Assembly (NCBI GenBank): GCA_963778465.1
Contig: CAVZUK010000003.1
Coordinates: 1 to 64,000 of the forward strand
Length of the DNA: 64,000 nucleotides
From: CAVZBW01 sp963778465
GTDB taxonomy: Bacteria > Actinomycetota > Acidimicrobiia > Acidimicrobiales > RAAP-2
Direction of reading: 5' to 3'
Shown: piece after piece, positions 63,636 to 64,000 of the stretch
Numbering within the stretch: the stretch's first letter is position 1
Layout of the letters: every line of letters starts with the position of its first letter
The notes under the pieces: generated by a model
The model's input: only the letters and a program-made list of their open reading frames with translations
Told to the model about the DNA's origin: nothing
Databases searched by the model: none
Translations under genes and position numbers: made by a program

Positions 63636-64000
63636 ATGTCCACGAGCAACCTCCTCGAGCAGATACGCGAGTACTGGGACGAGGACGCGTCCACGTACGA
63701 CGACTCCCTCCAGCACCGGCCCCGCGATCCCGCCGTGATGGCCGCATGGACGGCGGCTCTCGAGGAACTGCTCGGGCCGCCCGCCCGGGTCCTCGACTGC
63801 GGCGCCGGGACCGGGTTCCTGAGCCTGATCGCCGCCCGCCTCGGTCACCGGGTGACCGCCCTCGACCTCTCGGGGCGCATGCTCGAACGGCTACGGGAGC
63901 GGGCCCGTCGCGAGGGGCTGGCCATCGAGACGATCGAAGGAGCGGCCCACGAGCCACCCGGGCACCACGACGTCGTCGTGGAGCGTCACCTCCTGTGGAC
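63636..64000 (+). CDS. class I SAM-dependent methyltransferase (partial, runs off the window)
   Basis: The first 121 codons of a methyltransferase, open to the end of the window. IREYWDEDASTYDDSLQH is the typical N-terminal segment, ARVLDCGAGTGFLSLIAARLG is split as motif I (LDCGAGTGFLSL), and HRVTALDLSGRMLERLRERA follows as the acidic strand. AGGA lies about ten bases before the ATG. It is divergent from the secreted phosphoesterase gene. The C-terminal part and substrate cannot be judged. Confidence 0.82.
   Translation, partial: MSTSNLLEQIREYWDEDASTYDDSLQHRPRDPAVMAAWTAALEELLGPPARVLDCGAGTGFLSLIAARLGHRVTALDLSGRMLERLRERARREGLAIETIEGAAHEPPGHHDVVVERHLLW

Overview
The window is chromosomal DNA from a high-GC actinobacterium. 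GTG and TTG starts, 4-bp gene overlaps, F420-dependent oxidoreductases, a SenX3/RegX3-type pair, a SCO6880-type conjugation operon and several lipid enzymes (acyl-CoA ligases, WS/DGAT acyltransferases) fit an Actinomycetota lineage, possibly Acidimicrobiia. The lineage is an inference; there is no rRNA in the window to settle it.

Layout. 1-7.1 kb: tRNA-Arg(ACG), a VC0807-type membrane protein, a three-gene acyl-CoA/F420 operon, a secreted G-N-x-T/S-V repeat protein with its own terminator, a SnoaL-like protein and a polyphosphate glucokinase. 7.2-13.3 kb: a tightly coupled type IV secretion/conjugation operon (pilin-like protein, VirB6/TrbL, SCO6880-type protein, VirB4 ATPase, VirD4 coupling protein) with no relaxase or integrase in view. 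13.6-21.8 kb: housekeeping (senX3-regX3, serS, an ABC-2 exporter, a TlpA-type thioredoxin, ctaB, ctaA and tRNA-Glu(TTC), which overlaps the end of ctaA). 21.8-26.2 kb: a small island-like stretch behind tRNA-Glu, with an insertion-sequence end, a decayed histidine kinase, a TMEM175 channel, a two-gene module of unknown function, a GNAT enzyme and a gene fragment. 26.2-36.3 kb: an MFS exporter, secreted proteins, two paralogous GntR/YtrA regulators with near-identical operator-promoter architecture, an ABC exporter, a P-loop kinase, a methyltransferase, an esterase and a second acyl-CoA ligase. 36.3-46 kb: cell-envelope and glycan genes, a frameshifted GH15 enzyme, a frameshifted cyclase/NB-ARC regulator and a cyclic-nucleotide-binding protein. 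46-64 kb: an LpdA-like flavoprotein, a transposon-end-like repeat array, a ferredoxin, two convergent WS/DGAT acyltransferases fused to cyclic-nucleotide-binding domains, an epoxide hydrolase, a nucleosidase, TrmO, a PPOX enzyme, a frameshifted membrane glycosyltransferase, methyltransferases, a PLP decarboxylase, an APH-like kinase and a secreted phosphoesterase.

How the parts may work together. The most distinctive feature is a possible cyclic-nucleotide circuit at 42-52 kb: one class III cyclase-type gene, one stand-alone cyclic-nucleotide-binding protein and two neutral-lipid acyltransferases that carry the same sensor domain. The acyl-CoA ligases, the enoyl-CoA hydratase-like protein and these acyltransferases would link fatty-acid activation to storage-lipid synthesis. 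Three genes between 41 and 56 kb have single-base frameshifts, two of them clearly next to short homopolymers, so sequencing error is a real possibility.
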